Below, piece by piece: positions 9,366 to 18,254 of a DNA stretch of 64,000 nt (within the stretch, counting starts at the first letter, position 1; each line of letters begins with the position of its first letter). Both the position numbers and the translations under genes were made by a program. The notes under the pieces were generated by a model, which was not told where the DNA came from, made no database searches, and was given only the letters and a program-made list of their open reading frames with translations. The DNA is from Eupransor demetentiae (GTDB lineage: Bacteria; Bacillota; Bacilli; Lactobacillales; Lactobacillaceae): assembly GCF_963930865.1 (NCBI RefSeq), contig NZ_CAWVOH010000001.1:744001-808000 (forward strand), given 5' to 3'.

Positions 9366-10718
9366 TTACCCCTTTTGTGCTAATTCAGCTTCCAACGTAT
9401 CGATGAACTCCTGTCCACGCACTTCGAAGTTATCGTATTGATCCCAACTAGCTGCGGCTGGTGAAAGCAAAACCACGTCGCCGGGTTCAGCTAATTTCAG
9501 AGCAATTGGCACAGCGCGCTTAACATCGATGGCTGTGATGACCGGCTTGTGGCAGGCACGGGCCAAGGCCACAATCTTCTGTTGGGTTTGACCAAAGGCC
9601 ACAACGGCCTTAACGTGCTTCAAGTTTGGAATCAAGCGCATAACGTCATCGCCGCGGTCCAAACCACCGGCTAACCAAATGGTTGGCTGGTCAAAAGAAT
9701 TCAAAGCGGCTTGCGTAGCTTCAATGTCAGTCGCCTTGGAGTCGTTGTAGTACTTTACGCCGTCCTTTTCAAAGAGGTATTGCAAACGGTGCTTAACGCC
9801 GCCAAAGGTCTTCAAAACTTCCACCATAGCCTTGGTTGAAACGCCAGCGAGCATGGCTGCTGAAGTGGCCGCCATAATGTTTTCCAAGTTTTGTGGGCCG
9901 ACTAGCTTAATGGCCGACAAAGGCATGATAGCTTCATCAGAAACCCAGAGGCTCTGTTGACGGACTTGCGCGTAATTCCCCTCTTGGGTGCGGGAGAATT
10001 CACGAACCTGTGCCTTCGTTTTAGCCGCAAAGGATGGCGTATCGGCTCCATCGGCGTTCAAAACCAAGTACTGATCAGCAGTCTGGTTCTTAGTAATGCG
10101 GAACTTCGCCGCCACGTAGTTTTCACGAGTCTTGTGATAATCCAAGTGATTGGAGAAGATGTTCGTCACAACAGCGATGTCGGGTTGAATAAAGGGAATG
10201 CCAAGTAGCTGGAAAGAAGACAGCTCGAGCAAAAGGGTGTCCTCACTCGTCAAATTGCCGACAACCTCGCAAACGGGGGTTCCAATGTTACCGGCCGTCG
10301 TCACCTTAACGCCGTCAGCCTTTAACATTTCTGAAAGCAAGGAAACCGTTGTCGTTTTACCATTGGAACCCGTAACCGTAATCAAACGGCCCGTGAAGGT
10401 TGAAAGGGCAACAGCAACTTCCGTCAAAATCGGAATGTTCAAGCTTTCGGCTTTCTTAATCAAGGCGTGATCGTAGTTGATGCCAGGATTTTTTACCAAG
10501 TAATCAAAGGAATCGTCCAAGTTATCGGCAGCATCGTTTTCAATAAAAGTAACGCCGGCAGCTTGCAACTTGTCGTATTCTGCATCCTTAGGAAAAGCAG
10601 ACTGGTTTACGACCGTTACCGTAGCACCTAAATCAAGAAGGCGCTGTGCGGCCGCTTTACCTGAACGGGCCCAACCAAAGACCATGACTTTTTTTGCTTG
10701 AAATTCTAACTTAGACAT
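9366..10718 (-). CDS. murD: UDP-MurNAc-L-alanine:D-glutamate ligase MurD
   Basis: ATP-dependent Mur ligase adding D-Glu to UDP-MurNAc-L-Ala in the cytoplasm. The 450 residues show an N-terminal Rossmann-like domain (VFGWARSGKAAAQRL), the ATP loop TVTGSNGKTTT near residue 115, and a C-terminal domain with YNDSKATD and LLSPAAASWDQYDNF. The start follows AAAGGGGAATCAT. A 48-nt gap separates it from mraY upstream. Confidence 0.97.
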   Translation of the reverse strand: MSKLEFQAKKVMVFGWARSGKAAAQRLLDLGATVTVVNQSAFPKDAEYDKLQAAGVTFIENDAADNLDDSFDYLVKNPGINYDHALIKKAESLNIPILTEVAVALSTFTGRLITVTGSNGKTTTVSLLSEMLKADGVKVTTAGNIGTPVCEVVGNLTSEDTLLLELSSFQLLGIPFIQPDIAVVTNIFSNHLDYHKTRENYVAAKFRITKNQTADQYLVLNADGADTPSFAAKTKAQVREFSRTQEGNYAQVRQQSLWVSDEAIMPLSAIKLVGPQNLENIMAATSAAMLAGVSTKAMVEVLKTFGGVKHRLQYLFEKDGVKYYNDSKATDIEATQAALNSFDQPTIWLAGGLDRGDDVMRLIPNLKHVKAVVAFGQTQQKIVALARACHKPVITAIDVKRAVPIALKLAEPGDVVLLSPAAASWDQYDNFEVRGQEFIDTLEAELAQKG

Positions 10719-10766
10719 ATGATTCCCCTTTTTAGATATGTACAGATGGCCTCCGCCACCTTTATT

Positions 10767-11729
10767 TTAATAGATAAAGTGAACACCAGTTAAGGCCAAG
10801 ACAAGGCAAATTCCCCAGAAGAGAAAATCAATTTGCCATTCTGACCAGCCCCACTTTTCAAAGGAGTGGTGAATGGGTGCCATGGGAAAGACCCGCTTTT
10901 TAAAGAAGTGATAAGACAGGGTCTGGATGATTACGGATAAGGTTTCGATAACGAAAATCAAACCGAACCAGAGCAAGGAAATCGAAGCGTGCAAGAGAAT
11001 TGATTCGATGGCCAAGCCTGCACCAAGTGCAAGTGAACCGGTGTCCCCCATGAAAATCTTTGCCTTGGGATGGTTGTAAATCATGAAGGCCAAGAGTGCG
11101 GCAATCACTGCCACGTTGAAGGTCACGATGGAAGGATTGTGCCGGATGACGGCAATCCAAGTATAGGCGCCGTATACCACGATGGCACAACCCGTCAAAA
11201 GGCCGTCCAAGCCATCGGTTAAGTTAGTAGCATTTGACCAACCCACTAACCAGAACCAAAGGAAGAAGATGTAAAAGATTCCCAGGTTGACCGAACCTAG
11301 CCAAGGCAAAGTAATGACAAAGGGCAAGTGCAAGGCCCACATCAAAACCAAAACAGCCAGTGCTGAAAGGGTTTGAGCGAGTAACTTTGGCTTAAAGGCA
11401 AAACCATCGTCGGCATGGTTGATTAGCTTCAAAGCATCATCAATACCACCGATGACGGCATAAGAACCCATGGCCAAGATCAAGGTCAAAGTCCAGGTAA
11501 AGGAAGCCCAGTTGGCATAAGAACTGGGCATCACCAAAGTTGCAATAATTGCTGCGGCGACAAAGAGGGCGCCGCCCATGCTTGGCGTTCCCGCCTTTGC
11601 TTGATGGTCGGGTCCCAACTTGCGAATGACCGCTTGTTCCTTTGACTGGCGCAAAAACTTAATCAACGGTGGCATTCCCACCAAGGTAATCAAAAAGGCA
11701 AGCACTCCTACCCATATGTTTCCATTCAT
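10767..11729 (-). CDS. mraY: Phospho-MurNAc-pentapeptide transferase MraY
   Basis: Polytopic membrane enzyme that moves phospho-MurNAc-pentapeptide onto undecaprenyl phosphate to give lipid I. The 320 residues contain about ten hydrophobic helices. Conserved motifs are KAGTPSMGG near residue 45, the catalytic region NATNLTDGLDGL near residue 168, FMGDTGSL near residue 230 and the C-terminal PMAPIHHSFEKWGW. It lies 4 nt after the pbp gene. Confidence 0.97.
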   Translation of the reverse strand: MNGNIWVGVLAFLITLVGMPPLIKFLRQSKEQAVIRKLGPDHQAKAGTPSMGGALFVAAAIIATLVMPSSYANWASFTWTLTLILAMGSYAVIGGIDDALKLINHADDGFAFKPKLLAQTLSALAVLVLMWALHLPFVITLPWLGSVNLGIFYIFFLWFWLVGWSNATNLTDGLDGLLTGCAIVVYGAYTWIAVIRHNPSIVTFNVAVIAALLAFMIYNHPKAKIFMGDTGSLALGAGLAIESILLHASISLLWFGLIFVIETLSVIIQTLSYHFFKKRVFPMAPIHHSFEKWGWSEWQIDFLFWGICLVLALTGVHFIY

Positions 11730-11733
11730 CTTC

Positions 11734-13863
11734 TTATTCCTTCTCCTTGAGTGTCACGATAATCTTGCTGTAGTCATTGAGCTTTTCACCAGCTGCGATG
11801 CTTTGCTTAGTGACGTAACCGTTGCCCCGTGTCGTCACCTCCACGCCTAGTTCCTTGGCGTAGGCGCGCACTTCTGACAAAGACCAATCCGTCATATCCG
11901 GCATCGTTGTGCTTCCGTCAGCTCGAATAATGATGAGCTGTCCCTTAAGCGCATAAGAACCGGCGTTAACTGACTGGGTCTTCACTTTGCCTTGTGAACC
12001 AACGACAGCAACGCGGAATCCCTGCTTCTTCAAACGCTTTTGCGCATCGGAAACATTGTCGCCAGTGACTTGAGCTAATTTAACTTCATTTGTCTTTGAT
12101 TTTACCGCACTATCACTGTCATTCAAAGCTTGTAACATGACGGGACGGAAAACTTTATTCAAGGTTAACTGAATGTTTTCATCTGGGAAGTTTTGTGGCT
12201 GGCGAACCGCAACATACATGATGTAGCGTGGGTTCTTTTCCGGCACGATGGTCATGACGGAGTGAATGTCATTGGTCAAACCGTCGAGGTACTGACCGTT
12301 TTCTGAAATCTGAGCCGTTCCCGTCTTAGCCGCAACTTGGTAGCCAGCATCCTTCAAGCTGTACTGGATGGCGGTTCCAGTCTTTTGGTTAACAACATCG
12401 GTCATGTAAGAGCGTACCTTCTTAGACGTTGCCGCAGAAATGGGATGGGCCACCGTCTGCGTTTCACCGGTGTAGGTGGTTTGACCAGTCTTAGCATCGG
12501 TAATTTTATCAACCAGGTAAGGTTTGATTTCCTTTCCGTTGTTAGCAATGGCTGAATAGGCCTGCAAGAGCTGGATAGGCGTGACATTGATGGCCTGACC
12601 ATAGGCCGTGTTGGCCTGATCGATGGCATGGTCAAATGAAATTGAACCGGGGTCCTCGTTTGGCAAATCCGACTTGGTTGAACGCAAGAAGCGGAAACGG
12701 TCGATGTACTTGCGCCAAGTTTTGGCACCCAAGGCCTGTTCAACATGGGCAAAAGCCACGTTAGAAGAACGCCAATAACCTTCACGGTAAGTTAAGCGTC
12801 CTTCGTTTTGGCCAAAGGCATCGACAATGCGACCACCGCCAACCATATAACTTCCAGATTGATAGGTGTCGTTAGGGTGCCACTTACCCTCTTGAATGGC
12901 AGCTGCCAGGGTAAAGGTCTTCATGGTCGAACCAGGCTCGTAAGCAGACTGGTTCAAAAGGTTGGACCAGGCGTCCTTGAGGCCGTCTTGGGTATTAGGA
13001 TCAAAATTCGGTCGTTGACTAGCTGCTAAAATCTTTCCGGTCTTGGCATCCATCAAGACCCCGATGGCAGACTTAGCTTTCGTGCCGGCGAACATGACAT
13101 CCATCCGGTTTTCCAAAGTGTTTTGTAGTTTTTCATTGATGGTCAATGTAACGTTTTGACCGTTTTGAACGACGTTTTGCTGGTTTTGGTCGACTTGGTT
13201 ACCGAGGTAACTCTTAATGCCGTCCTTCCCCTTCAATTCCTTATTCTTGGAAGCCTCAATACCGAGGACCCCGTTCAAGGTGGTTTGGCCGGCCTTGTTT
13301 TCCGTTGAATTAGTCAAACCGATAATATGAGAAGCCATGCGGTTGTTGGGATAGAAACGCGCCGCTTGGGGCGTAAACTTAACCCCGGTCAACTTCATTT
13401 TTTGAATTTTGTTGTACTTGTCAACGGAGAGATTTTTACCGGCGGAACCAAACTCCACTTGCAGTTTATTGCTGTCCAGGCGCTTTAAAATCTGGCTCTT
13501 GCTGAGGTCTAGAACCTTGCTGAGCTGTTCAGCTGTTTTTTCCTTATCCGTGACGTATTGGGGTTTATTATTTTCAACCTGTTTTTTATCCAAAACGGCG
13601 TAAATATTATAGACGGTGGAATTGTCCGCCAAAATACGACCATCATTGTCAAAAATCCGGCCACGAGTGGCCGGTACAATTTGATTCAACATGAAGGATT
13701 GCCGAGTGGCCTCGGTCAGGTTATGATGGTTGACCTGTTTTGTCCCTGCAATCTTAAAAAGACGCAATCCCAACAGTGAAATTACTAGAATTGTTGCCAA
13801 TAATAGAAAAAGGCCAAATACCTTGGCGTTTTTTTTCACTCTCTTTTGGGATAGTCGTCTCAT
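11734..13863 (-). CDS. Division transpeptidase, PBP2x/FtsI class, with two PASTA domains
   Basis: Class B penicillin-binding protein making septal peptidoglycan crosslinks outside the cell. The 709 residues have one N-terminal membrane helix (VFGLFLLLATILVISLLGL), a dimerisation domain, and a transpeptidase domain with active-site S-T-M-K (PGSTMKT, about residue 310), SSN and KTGTAQ (about residue 515). Two PASTA domains close the chain, at about 590-650 and 652-709, the second beginning TTMPDMTDWSLSEV. Position after ftsL in the dcw cluster identifies it as the divisome PBP. Confidence 0.95.
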   Translation of the reverse strand: MRRLSQKRVKKNAKVFGLFLLLATILVISLLGLRLFKIAGTKQVNHHNLTEATRQSFMLNQIVPATRGRIFDNDGRILADNSTVYNIYAVLDKKQVENNKPQYVTDKEKTAEQLSKVLDLSKSQILKRLDSNKLQVEFGSAGKNLSVDKYNKIQKMKLTGVKFTPQAARFYPNNRMASHIIGLTNSTENKAGQTTLNGVLGIEASKNKELKGKDGIKSYLGNQVDQNQQNVVQNGQNVTLTINEKLQNTLENRMDVMFAGTKAKSAIGVLMDAKTGKILAASQRPNFDPNTQDGLKDAWSNLLNQSAYEPGSTMKTFTLAAAIQEGKWHPNDTYQSGSYMVGGGRIVDAFGQNEGRLTYREGYWRSSNVAFAHVEQALGAKTWRKYIDRFRFLRSTKSDLPNEDPGSISFDHAIDQANTAYGQAINVTPIQLLQAYSAIANNGKEIKPYLVDKITDAKTGQTTYTGETQTVAHPISAATSKKVRSYMTDVVNQKTGTAIQYSLKDAGYQVAAKTGTAQISENGQYLDGLTNDIHSVMTIVPEKNPRYIMYVAVRQPQNFPDENIQLTLNKVFRPVMLQALNDSDSAVKSKTNEVKLAQVTGDNVSDAQKRLKKQGFRVAVVGSQGKVKTQSVNAGSYALKGQLIIIRADGSTTMPDMTDWSLSEVRAYAKELGVEVTTRGNGYVTKQSIAAGEKLNDYSKIIVTLKEKE

Positions 13864-13880
13864 GATTACAGTCCTAAATT

Positions 13881-14246
13881 TTAGCGGTTGACGTTGCGCA
13901 CATTGTCATCAGCTTGCTGCATGTCAGCCTTTTGCGCAAATTGATCAAGCTTTTCACGGCTCGTCTTGCTTTGAATCTGACCTTGCAAACTGTCGTTTTC
14001 TCGTTTAACTTGCGATACCTTGCTTTGTGCCTGATAGTTGGCTTGTTGAACGGAGTCAATCTGAATACTAGTATATACCGTTGCCAGCATGAGTAAAAGG
14101 ACGCCGGTTGCCCAAAGGGCAACGAGTCGCTTTTCAGATTTTAGCCAAACCGCTGGTTGATAGCGGCGTCGCACCACTCGACGCGTCGTCGTTGGGCGCG
14201 GCAAAGTGCGAGCGGCATTGTCATAACGATATGCATTTTGCGCCAT
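13881..14246 (-). CDS. ftsL: Cell division protein FtsL
   Basis: Small bitopic divisome protein of 121 residues. A basic cytoplasmic N-terminus (about 46 residues) is followed by a membrane helix (LVALWATGVLLLMLATVYTS) and an extracytoplasmic coiled coil with heptads (QANYQAQSKVSQVKRENDSL). Sequence conservation in this family is weak, so the call rests on topology, size and position between rsmH and the division PBP. Confidence 0.9.
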   Translation of the reverse strand: MAQNAYRYDNAARTLPRPTTTRRVVRRRYQPAVWLKSEKRLVALWATGVLLLMLATVYTSIQIDSVQQANYQAQSKVSQVKRENDSLQGQIQSKTSREKLDQFAQKADMQQADDNVRNVNR

Positions 14247-14252
14247 AATCTT

Positions 14253-15212
14253 CTACTCCTCTTCTTCTCCAAATTTAACTCGTTCAATTCCGCGTAGTTG
14301 CGCAGAATGAGCACGTTGATTCTGTTCCATTTCGGCCTCGTCAGGCTTAATGGGCTTACGGGTCAATAATTTATAATCGGGTTCAAATTGTCCCGGCAAC
14401 ACGGGCAAACCGGCTGGTAATTCCGGACCAGTTGCACGTTCACGAAACATTTGCTTTACCAAACGGTCTTCCAAAGACTGGAAAGTAATCACCGAAATCC
14501 GACCCTGAACATCCAAAAGGTCTAGCGATTGGGTCAAAGAATCCTCTAAGGCCCCTAATTCGTCGTTGACGGCAATTCTCAGGGCCTGAAAAGTTCGCTT
14601 AGCCGGGTGGCCACCATGGCGGCGTGCCGGCGCTGGAATGGCTTCCTTGATGATGTCAACTAGTTCAAAAGTCGTGTTAATCGGTGTCTGTTCGCGGTGC
14701 TGTTCAATCTTGCGGGCAATCTGCTTTGGAAAACGATCTTCACCATAACGACTCAAGATTCGAAGCAAGTCATTAAAGGACCATTCGTTCACGATTTCCT
14801 TGGCAGTCAAGCTTTGGCGTTGATCCATCCGCATGTCGAGTTCAGCGTCATAGTTATAGGAAAAACCACGCTGCCCGTCATCGAATTGAACGGAAGAAAC
14901 ACCCAAATCATAAACCACACCATCCACCGCCTGAATGCCATCCTGGCTCAGGCGCTTTTTCAATTGGCGGAAGTTTTCATGGACCAGAATTAACTTCCCA
15001 GCGGCAATTTCATCAGCGTATTGTTCCTGGTTGTAGTCGATGGCCGTTTGATCCTGATCAAAACTGTACAGGTGCCCAGTCGTTAAACGCTTTAGGATTT
15101 CACCAGTGTGTCCACCGCCACCTAAGGTCGCATCAACATAAATTCCGTCGGCTTTGACCGCTAGTAAATCAATCGCAGGTTTTAAGAGGACCGTTACGTG
15201 TTCAAATGTCAT
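14253..15212 (-). CDS. rsmH: 16S rRNA (cytosine1402-N4)-methyltransferase RsmH
   Basis: Methylates C1402 of 16S rRNA in the decoding centre. The 319 residues begin FEHVTVLLKPAIDLL. The SAM-binding segment YVDATLGGGGHTGEIL is near residue 25, VVYDLGVSSVQFD near residue 99, and RISVITFQSLEDRLVK near residue 240. It sits 14 nt downstream of mraZ, as in nearly all bacteria with a dcw cluster. Confidence 0.97.
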   Translation of the reverse strand: MTFEHVTVLLKPAIDLLAVKADGIYVDATLGGGGHTGEILKRLTTGHLYSFDQDQTAIDYNQEQYADEIAAGKLILVHENFRQLKKRLSQDGIQAVDGVVYDLGVSSVQFDDGQRGFSYNYDAELDMRMDQRQSLTAKEIVNEWSFNDLLRILSRYGEDRFPKQIARKIEQHREQTPINTTFELVDIIKEAIPAPARRHGGHPAKRTFQALRIAVNDELGALEDSLTQSLDLLDVQGRISVITFQSLEDRLVKQMFRERATGPELPAGLPVLPGQFEPDYKLLTRKPIKPDEAEMEQNQRAHSAQLRGIERVKFGEEEE

Positions 15213-15226
15213 CGGTCATCCTCCCC

Positions 15227-15658
15227 TCAAAAATCAAAGTCAACCAAGCCTTCGGCAATATCATCAAAGTTTTCAGCAGTTGCTTGCGTATAGTCGTCCC
15301 AGTTCTTCTGACTCCAAATTTCAAAGGAGTCGCCCGCCCCGGTAATGACTGCCGCATTGTCCAGCTGTGCATGTTCTTTTAAGTTTGCTGGCAAAATAAT
15401 GCGGCCCTGCTTATCGAATTCCGCTTCCATGGCACCCGCCATAACGAAACGCTTAAAGGCACGAGCTTCTTTTTTACCAATTGGCAGTTGATTCAACTGC
15501 TCTTCTAAGTTCTCCCACACATTGCGTGGCATGGCCCGCAAAGCATGTTCCATCCAGCGGGTCACCACAAAAGAATCCCCCAACTGGTGGCGGAATTTAG
15601 CAGGAATGATCAAGCGCCCTTTGCTATCAAGGCTATGTGAATATTCGCCCATGAACAT
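15227..15658 (-). CDS. mraZ: Transcriptional regulator MraZ
   Basis: Double AbrB/SpoVT-type DNA-binding protein that controls the dcw operon. The 143 residues hold two MraZ repeats, FMGEYSHSLDSKGRLIIPAK at the start and AEFDKQGRIILPANLKEH at about residue 77. A strong AAAGGAGG ribosome site precedes the ATG. Four 10-bp repeats overlap its own promoter and are the likely binding sites, consistent with autoregulation. Confidence 0.96.
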   Translation of the reverse strand: MFMGEYSHSLDSKGRLIIPAKFRHQLGDSFVVTRWMEHALRAMPRNVWENLEEQLNQLPIGKKEARAFKRFVMAGAMEAEFDKQGRIILPANLKEHAQLDNAAVITGAGDSFEIWSQKNWDDYTQATAENFDDIAEGLVDFDF

Positions 15659-15698
15659 AAAGCGTCGACCTCCTTTTCCACCGAACTAACTATGAAAT

Positions 15699-15740
15699 AA
15701 TTTACCACATTCCCCCACTTTCTACCACTTTTATCACACA
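15699..15740 (-). promoter_or_regulatory. mraZ/dcw promoter with four MraZ-type 10-bp repeats
   Basis: Reading the minus strand from 15740 to 15701 gives four successive 10-nt units: TGTGTGATAA, AAGTGGTAGA, AAGTGGGGGA, ATGTGGTAAA. They share GTG at a fixed phase. The last runs into an extended -10 element, TGG followed by TAAATT (15704-15699), with no good -35. MraZ binding sites in other bacteria are short GTG/TGGG direct repeats spaced by one helical turn, so this looks like the MraZ operator. Confidence 0.75.
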
Positions 15741-15763
15741 TTTTTGGATTAATTCACGACAAA

Positions 15764-15801
15764 AAAGGCCTAAAGCTTGATATACCAAGCTTTAGACCTG
15801 T
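15764..15801 (-). terminator. Terminator between DUF3397 gene and mraZ
   Basis: On the minus strand AGGTCTAAAGCTTG and CAAGCTTTAGGCCT pair as a 14-bp stem with one wobble around a short loop, followed by TTTTTT. It separates the DUF3397 gene from the dcw operon. Confidence 0.9.
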
Positions 15802-15813
15802 GGGGAATATTAT

Positions 15814-16158
15814 TTAAATTAGGTGGAGGGTAAGGGCCGTAATGCTAACAATGATTTCCAAGAGCAAGGCCAAAAGTCCTGACCACTGCCAGTAACGGTG
15901 CCAAAAAACGACAACCGGCCAGTTACGCCGCAGTAAAATTATTGCCAAAATCATGCCGATGACTAACCAAAGCAGCAAGATGGGGATAATAAAGCTGTAA
16001 CCGAAGGCAAAACCCATCGTAAAATGCATGGCTAGCCAACTTGGCAGAGTCGCTAAGTCCCAAAATGTCACCATCCGAAATTTCGTGTAGTAACGCCGGA
16101 GCAAGTAGAGCATTATTAATAAAATTAAGAGGCCCAGGGGCCAAATATACCAAGTCAT
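15814..16158 (-). CDS. DUF3397 family membrane protein
   Basis: Integral membrane protein of 114 residues with about four hydrophobic helices (WPLGLLILLIMLYLL, MGFAFGYSFIIPILLLWLVI, MILAIILL, LLALLLEIIVSITALTL). DUF3397 genes commonly sit just upstream of mraZ in lactobacilli and leuconostocs; function is unknown. The start at 16158 is chosen because CGAGGTAAGATT gives a good ribosome site; a longer reading to 16197 lacks one. It is divergent from the DUF4044 gene. Confidence 0.85.
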   Translation of the reverse strand: MTWYIWPLGLLILLIMLYLLRRYYTKFRMVTFWDLATLPSWLAMHFTMGFAFGYSFIIPILLLWLVIGMILAIILLRRNWPVVVFWHRYWQWSGLLALLLEIIVSITALTLHLI

Positions 16159-16257
16159 AATCTTACCTCGGCTTAACTTTACCGGACTTTCGGGCAAATT
16201 TCAATTTTATTAATTCTATGATAAGATAGAAACAATTTGACACGAGGTAAAATTATG
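16156..16257. repeat. Inverted repeat formed by two divergent translation starts
   Basis: The arms 16156-16170 and 16243-16257 are inverted copies of a 15-bp block identical at 14 positions. Each arm contains a ribosome site (CGAGGTAA or CGAGGTAAG), the spacer and the ATG of one of the two divergent genes. The 72-nt centre carries the divergent promoters. Confidence 0.7.
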
Positions 16258-16461
16258 CCAACAGAAACAAACCGCCCAGCGGTCAACAAAAAGCTAGAAG
16301 AAGAAGTCCACAAGCAATTAGCAAAGCGTCCTATGCCCAAGATGGAGCAAAAGGAAAAGACTAGGATGTCACGATGGACATTATTCATGTCCTTCCTCAT
16401 GGTCTTCATCATGGTCGGCGCCGGTGTTTTGGCTGCCGTTTCAGGCCTCGGCTGGATGTAA
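16255..16461 (+). CDS. DUF4044 family small membrane protein
   Basis: Protein of 68 residues: a charged cytoplasmic N-terminus of about 40 residues (KKLEEEVHKQLAKRP), then one membrane helix (LFMSFLMVFIMVGAGVLAAV). DUF4044 proteins are common and uncharacterised in Lactobacillales. The ATG at 16255 has CGAGGTAAAATT ahead of it; an upstream in-frame TTG at 16237 would put the ribosome site inside the gene and was not chosen. It is monocistronic, ending in a terminator. Confidence 0.8.
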   Translation: MPTETNRPAVNKKLEEEVHKQLAKRPMPKMEQKEKTRMSRWTLFMSFLMVFIMVGAGVLAAVSGLGWM

Positions 16462-16466
16462 AAATA

Positions 16467-16499
16467 AAAAACAGCTAACTTTTTGTTAGCTGTTTTTTT
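16467..16499 (+). terminator. Terminator of DUF4044 gene
   Basis: A 10-bp stem AACAGCTAAC/GTTAGCTGTT with a 5-nt loop is followed by a T run on the plus strand. Confidence 0.92.
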
Positions 16500-16505
16500 G
16501 TAAAG

Positions 16506-16532
16506 AAAAAGCGCCTTGGCGGGCGCTTTTTT
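16506..16532 (-). terminator. Terminator of fakA (bidirectional)
   Basis: AAAAAGCGCC and GGGCGCTTTTTT flank a short loop. T runs exist on both strands, so it can serve the minus-strand fakA and back up the plus-strand terminator before it. Confidence 0.88.
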
Positions 16533-16539
16533 AATTGAT

Positions 16540-18246
16540 TTATTCAACAGAAATTAAGAATGGATAAAGTGGCTGTCCACCGTTATGAATCTCAGTTTCA
16601 AGATCATCACGATCCGCCGTTACCTTTTCAAGCAACTTTTCGGCGTCAGCCGTCTTAGCACCATCACCGTAAATAACGGTCACGATTTCTGAATCTTCAT
16701 CAAGCATGCCATCGGTAATTTCTTCGGCAACGGCAAGCATCTTCTTACCCGTTGTCACAATCTTACCGTCGACCATCCCTAGCCAGTCACCGTTCTTGAT
16801 TTCACGGCCATCCAAGGTCGTGTCGCGAACCGCTTGGGTAATCTGGCCAGACTTGACTTCGCTTAACATTGCTGACATTTCTTCAGCGTTATCATCGACC
16901 GAACCATCCGGGTTGTAGCCAAGCATGGCTGACAAACCTTGTTGCACCGTTCGGCTTTCAACAACCTTAACCGGCACCTTAGCCAAGTCAATCGACTGCT
17001 TAGCAGCCATAAAGATGTTACTGTTGTTTGGCAAAATCACAGCGGCCTTGGCCTTTGATTCTTCAATGGCCTTCACGATGTCGGCCGTTGAAGGATTCAT
17101 GGTCTGGCCACCCGAAATGACGGTGTAAACGCCGAGGGACTTAAAGAGCTTAGCAATTCCATCTCCAGCAGCAACGGCAATTACCGCTACCTTGGGTGCC
17201 GGACGATTTTCTTTAGCAGCCAAGTTCGCAGCTTCGTCTTGACGACGCTGTTCATCAATGACGGCCTGCTGTTGATCACGCATGTTATCAACCTTGACCT
17301 TAACCAAAGAACCAAATTCAGTTCCCCAGTGAATGACATTTCCAGGATCTTCCGTGTGGACGTGAACCTTTACAATATCATCGTCATTGATGACCAAAAG
17401 TGAATCACCAATCTTAGCCAAATGGTCGTAGAACTTTTGGTAATCAAACTTCTGATCAACCGTCGTTCCCTTACCGATTTCGACCATGATTTCAGTACAG
17501 TAGCCGTACTTGATATCATCAGGGTTCAAGTCGCTGTTGGCCTGAGCGCCAGCGTGCAACTCTTCAACCATCTGGTCCAATTCGGCATTATCAGGTGCCT
17601 TGATGTTATCTTCATCAAAGGTACCGGCCAAAACCTGGTAGAAGGCATCCAAGACGAAAACCAAGCCCTGTCCACCAGAATCAACAACGCCAACTTCTTT
17701 CAAAACCGGTAGAAGATCAGGCGTTGAATCCAAGGCTTTTTGAGCAGCTTCGCTAGTGTCCTTCATCACGGCCACAACATCATCTGTCTTTTCAGCCGTC
17801 TTGTTTGCCTGACTTGCTGCTTCACGGATGACGGTCAAAATCGTTCCTTCGGTCGGCTTCATCACTGACTTGTAGGCAATCTTAGCCGCTTCCATCATGG
17901 CATCGGCCAAGTCACGAGCAGACAAAGTCTCCTTTTCAGCCATTGAATTGGAGAAACCTCGGAAAATCTGAGAAAGAATAACCCCAGAATTTCCACGGGC
18001 ACCCATCAAAAGCCCCTTAGCAGTCGCCTTTGATAGTGCCCCAATATTCGTGTCCAAAGCATCGCGCTCGTACTGAGCACCCGATGCCATTGAGAGGGAC
18101 ATGTTCGTTCCCGTGTCACCATCAGGGACAGGGAAAACGTTCAACTTATTAATCTTTTCCGCATTGGCCGCCAACATAGCAGACGCAGCGTTAATCATCT
18201 TACCAAACTCAACGTTGGTAATCGTCGTCATTTTACTCGTCGTCAT
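16540..18246 (-). CDS. fakA: Fatty acid kinase ATP-binding subunit FakA (YloV)
   Basis: Phosphorylates exogenous fatty acids held by FakB, feeding them to phospholipid synthesis. The 568 residues carry an N-terminal DhaL/DAK2 nucleotide domain with metal-binding VPDGDTGTNMSLSM near residue 40 and GARGNSGVILSQI near residue 83, then a middle domain and a C-terminal DegV-like domain (VITGGQTMNPSTADIV type motif near residue 380). The first ATG has AGGAT upstream; a second ATG five codons on repeats the same 10 bases but lacks a ribosome site. It follows asp23. Confidence 0.93.
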   Translation of the reverse strand: MTTSKMTTITNVEFGKMINAASAMLAANAEKINKLNVFPVPDGDTGTNMSLSMASGAQYERDALDTNIGALSKATAKGLLMGARGNSGVILSQIFRGFSNSMAEKETLSARDLADAMMEAAKIAYKSVMKPTEGTILTVIREAASQANKTAEKTDDVVAVMKDTSEAAQKALDSTPDLLPVLKEVGVVDSGGQGLVFVLDAFYQVLAGTFDEDNIKAPDNAELDQMVEELHAGAQANSDLNPDDIKYGYCTEIMVEIGKGTTVDQKFDYQKFYDHLAKIGDSLLVINDDDIVKVHVHTEDPGNVIHWGTEFGSLVKVKVDNMRDQQQAVIDEQRRQDEAANLAAKENRPAPKVAVIAVAAGDGIAKLFKSLGVYTVISGGQTMNPSTADIVKAIEESKAKAAVILPNNSNIFMAAKQSIDLAKVPVKVVESRTVQQGLSAMLGYNPDGSVDDNAEEMSAMLSEVKSGQITQAVRDTTLDGREIKNGDWLGMVDGKIVTTGKKMLAVAEEITDGMLDEDSEIVTVIYGDGAKTADAEKLLEKVTADRDDLETEIHNGGQPLYPFLISVE

Positions 18247-18254
18247 TTTCTATC

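Noticed and set aside
13874..14122. 82-codon frame overlapping ftsL on the same strand
   Set aside because: Alternative frame of ftsL. The 121-residue reading has the membrane helix and coiled coil expected for FtsL.
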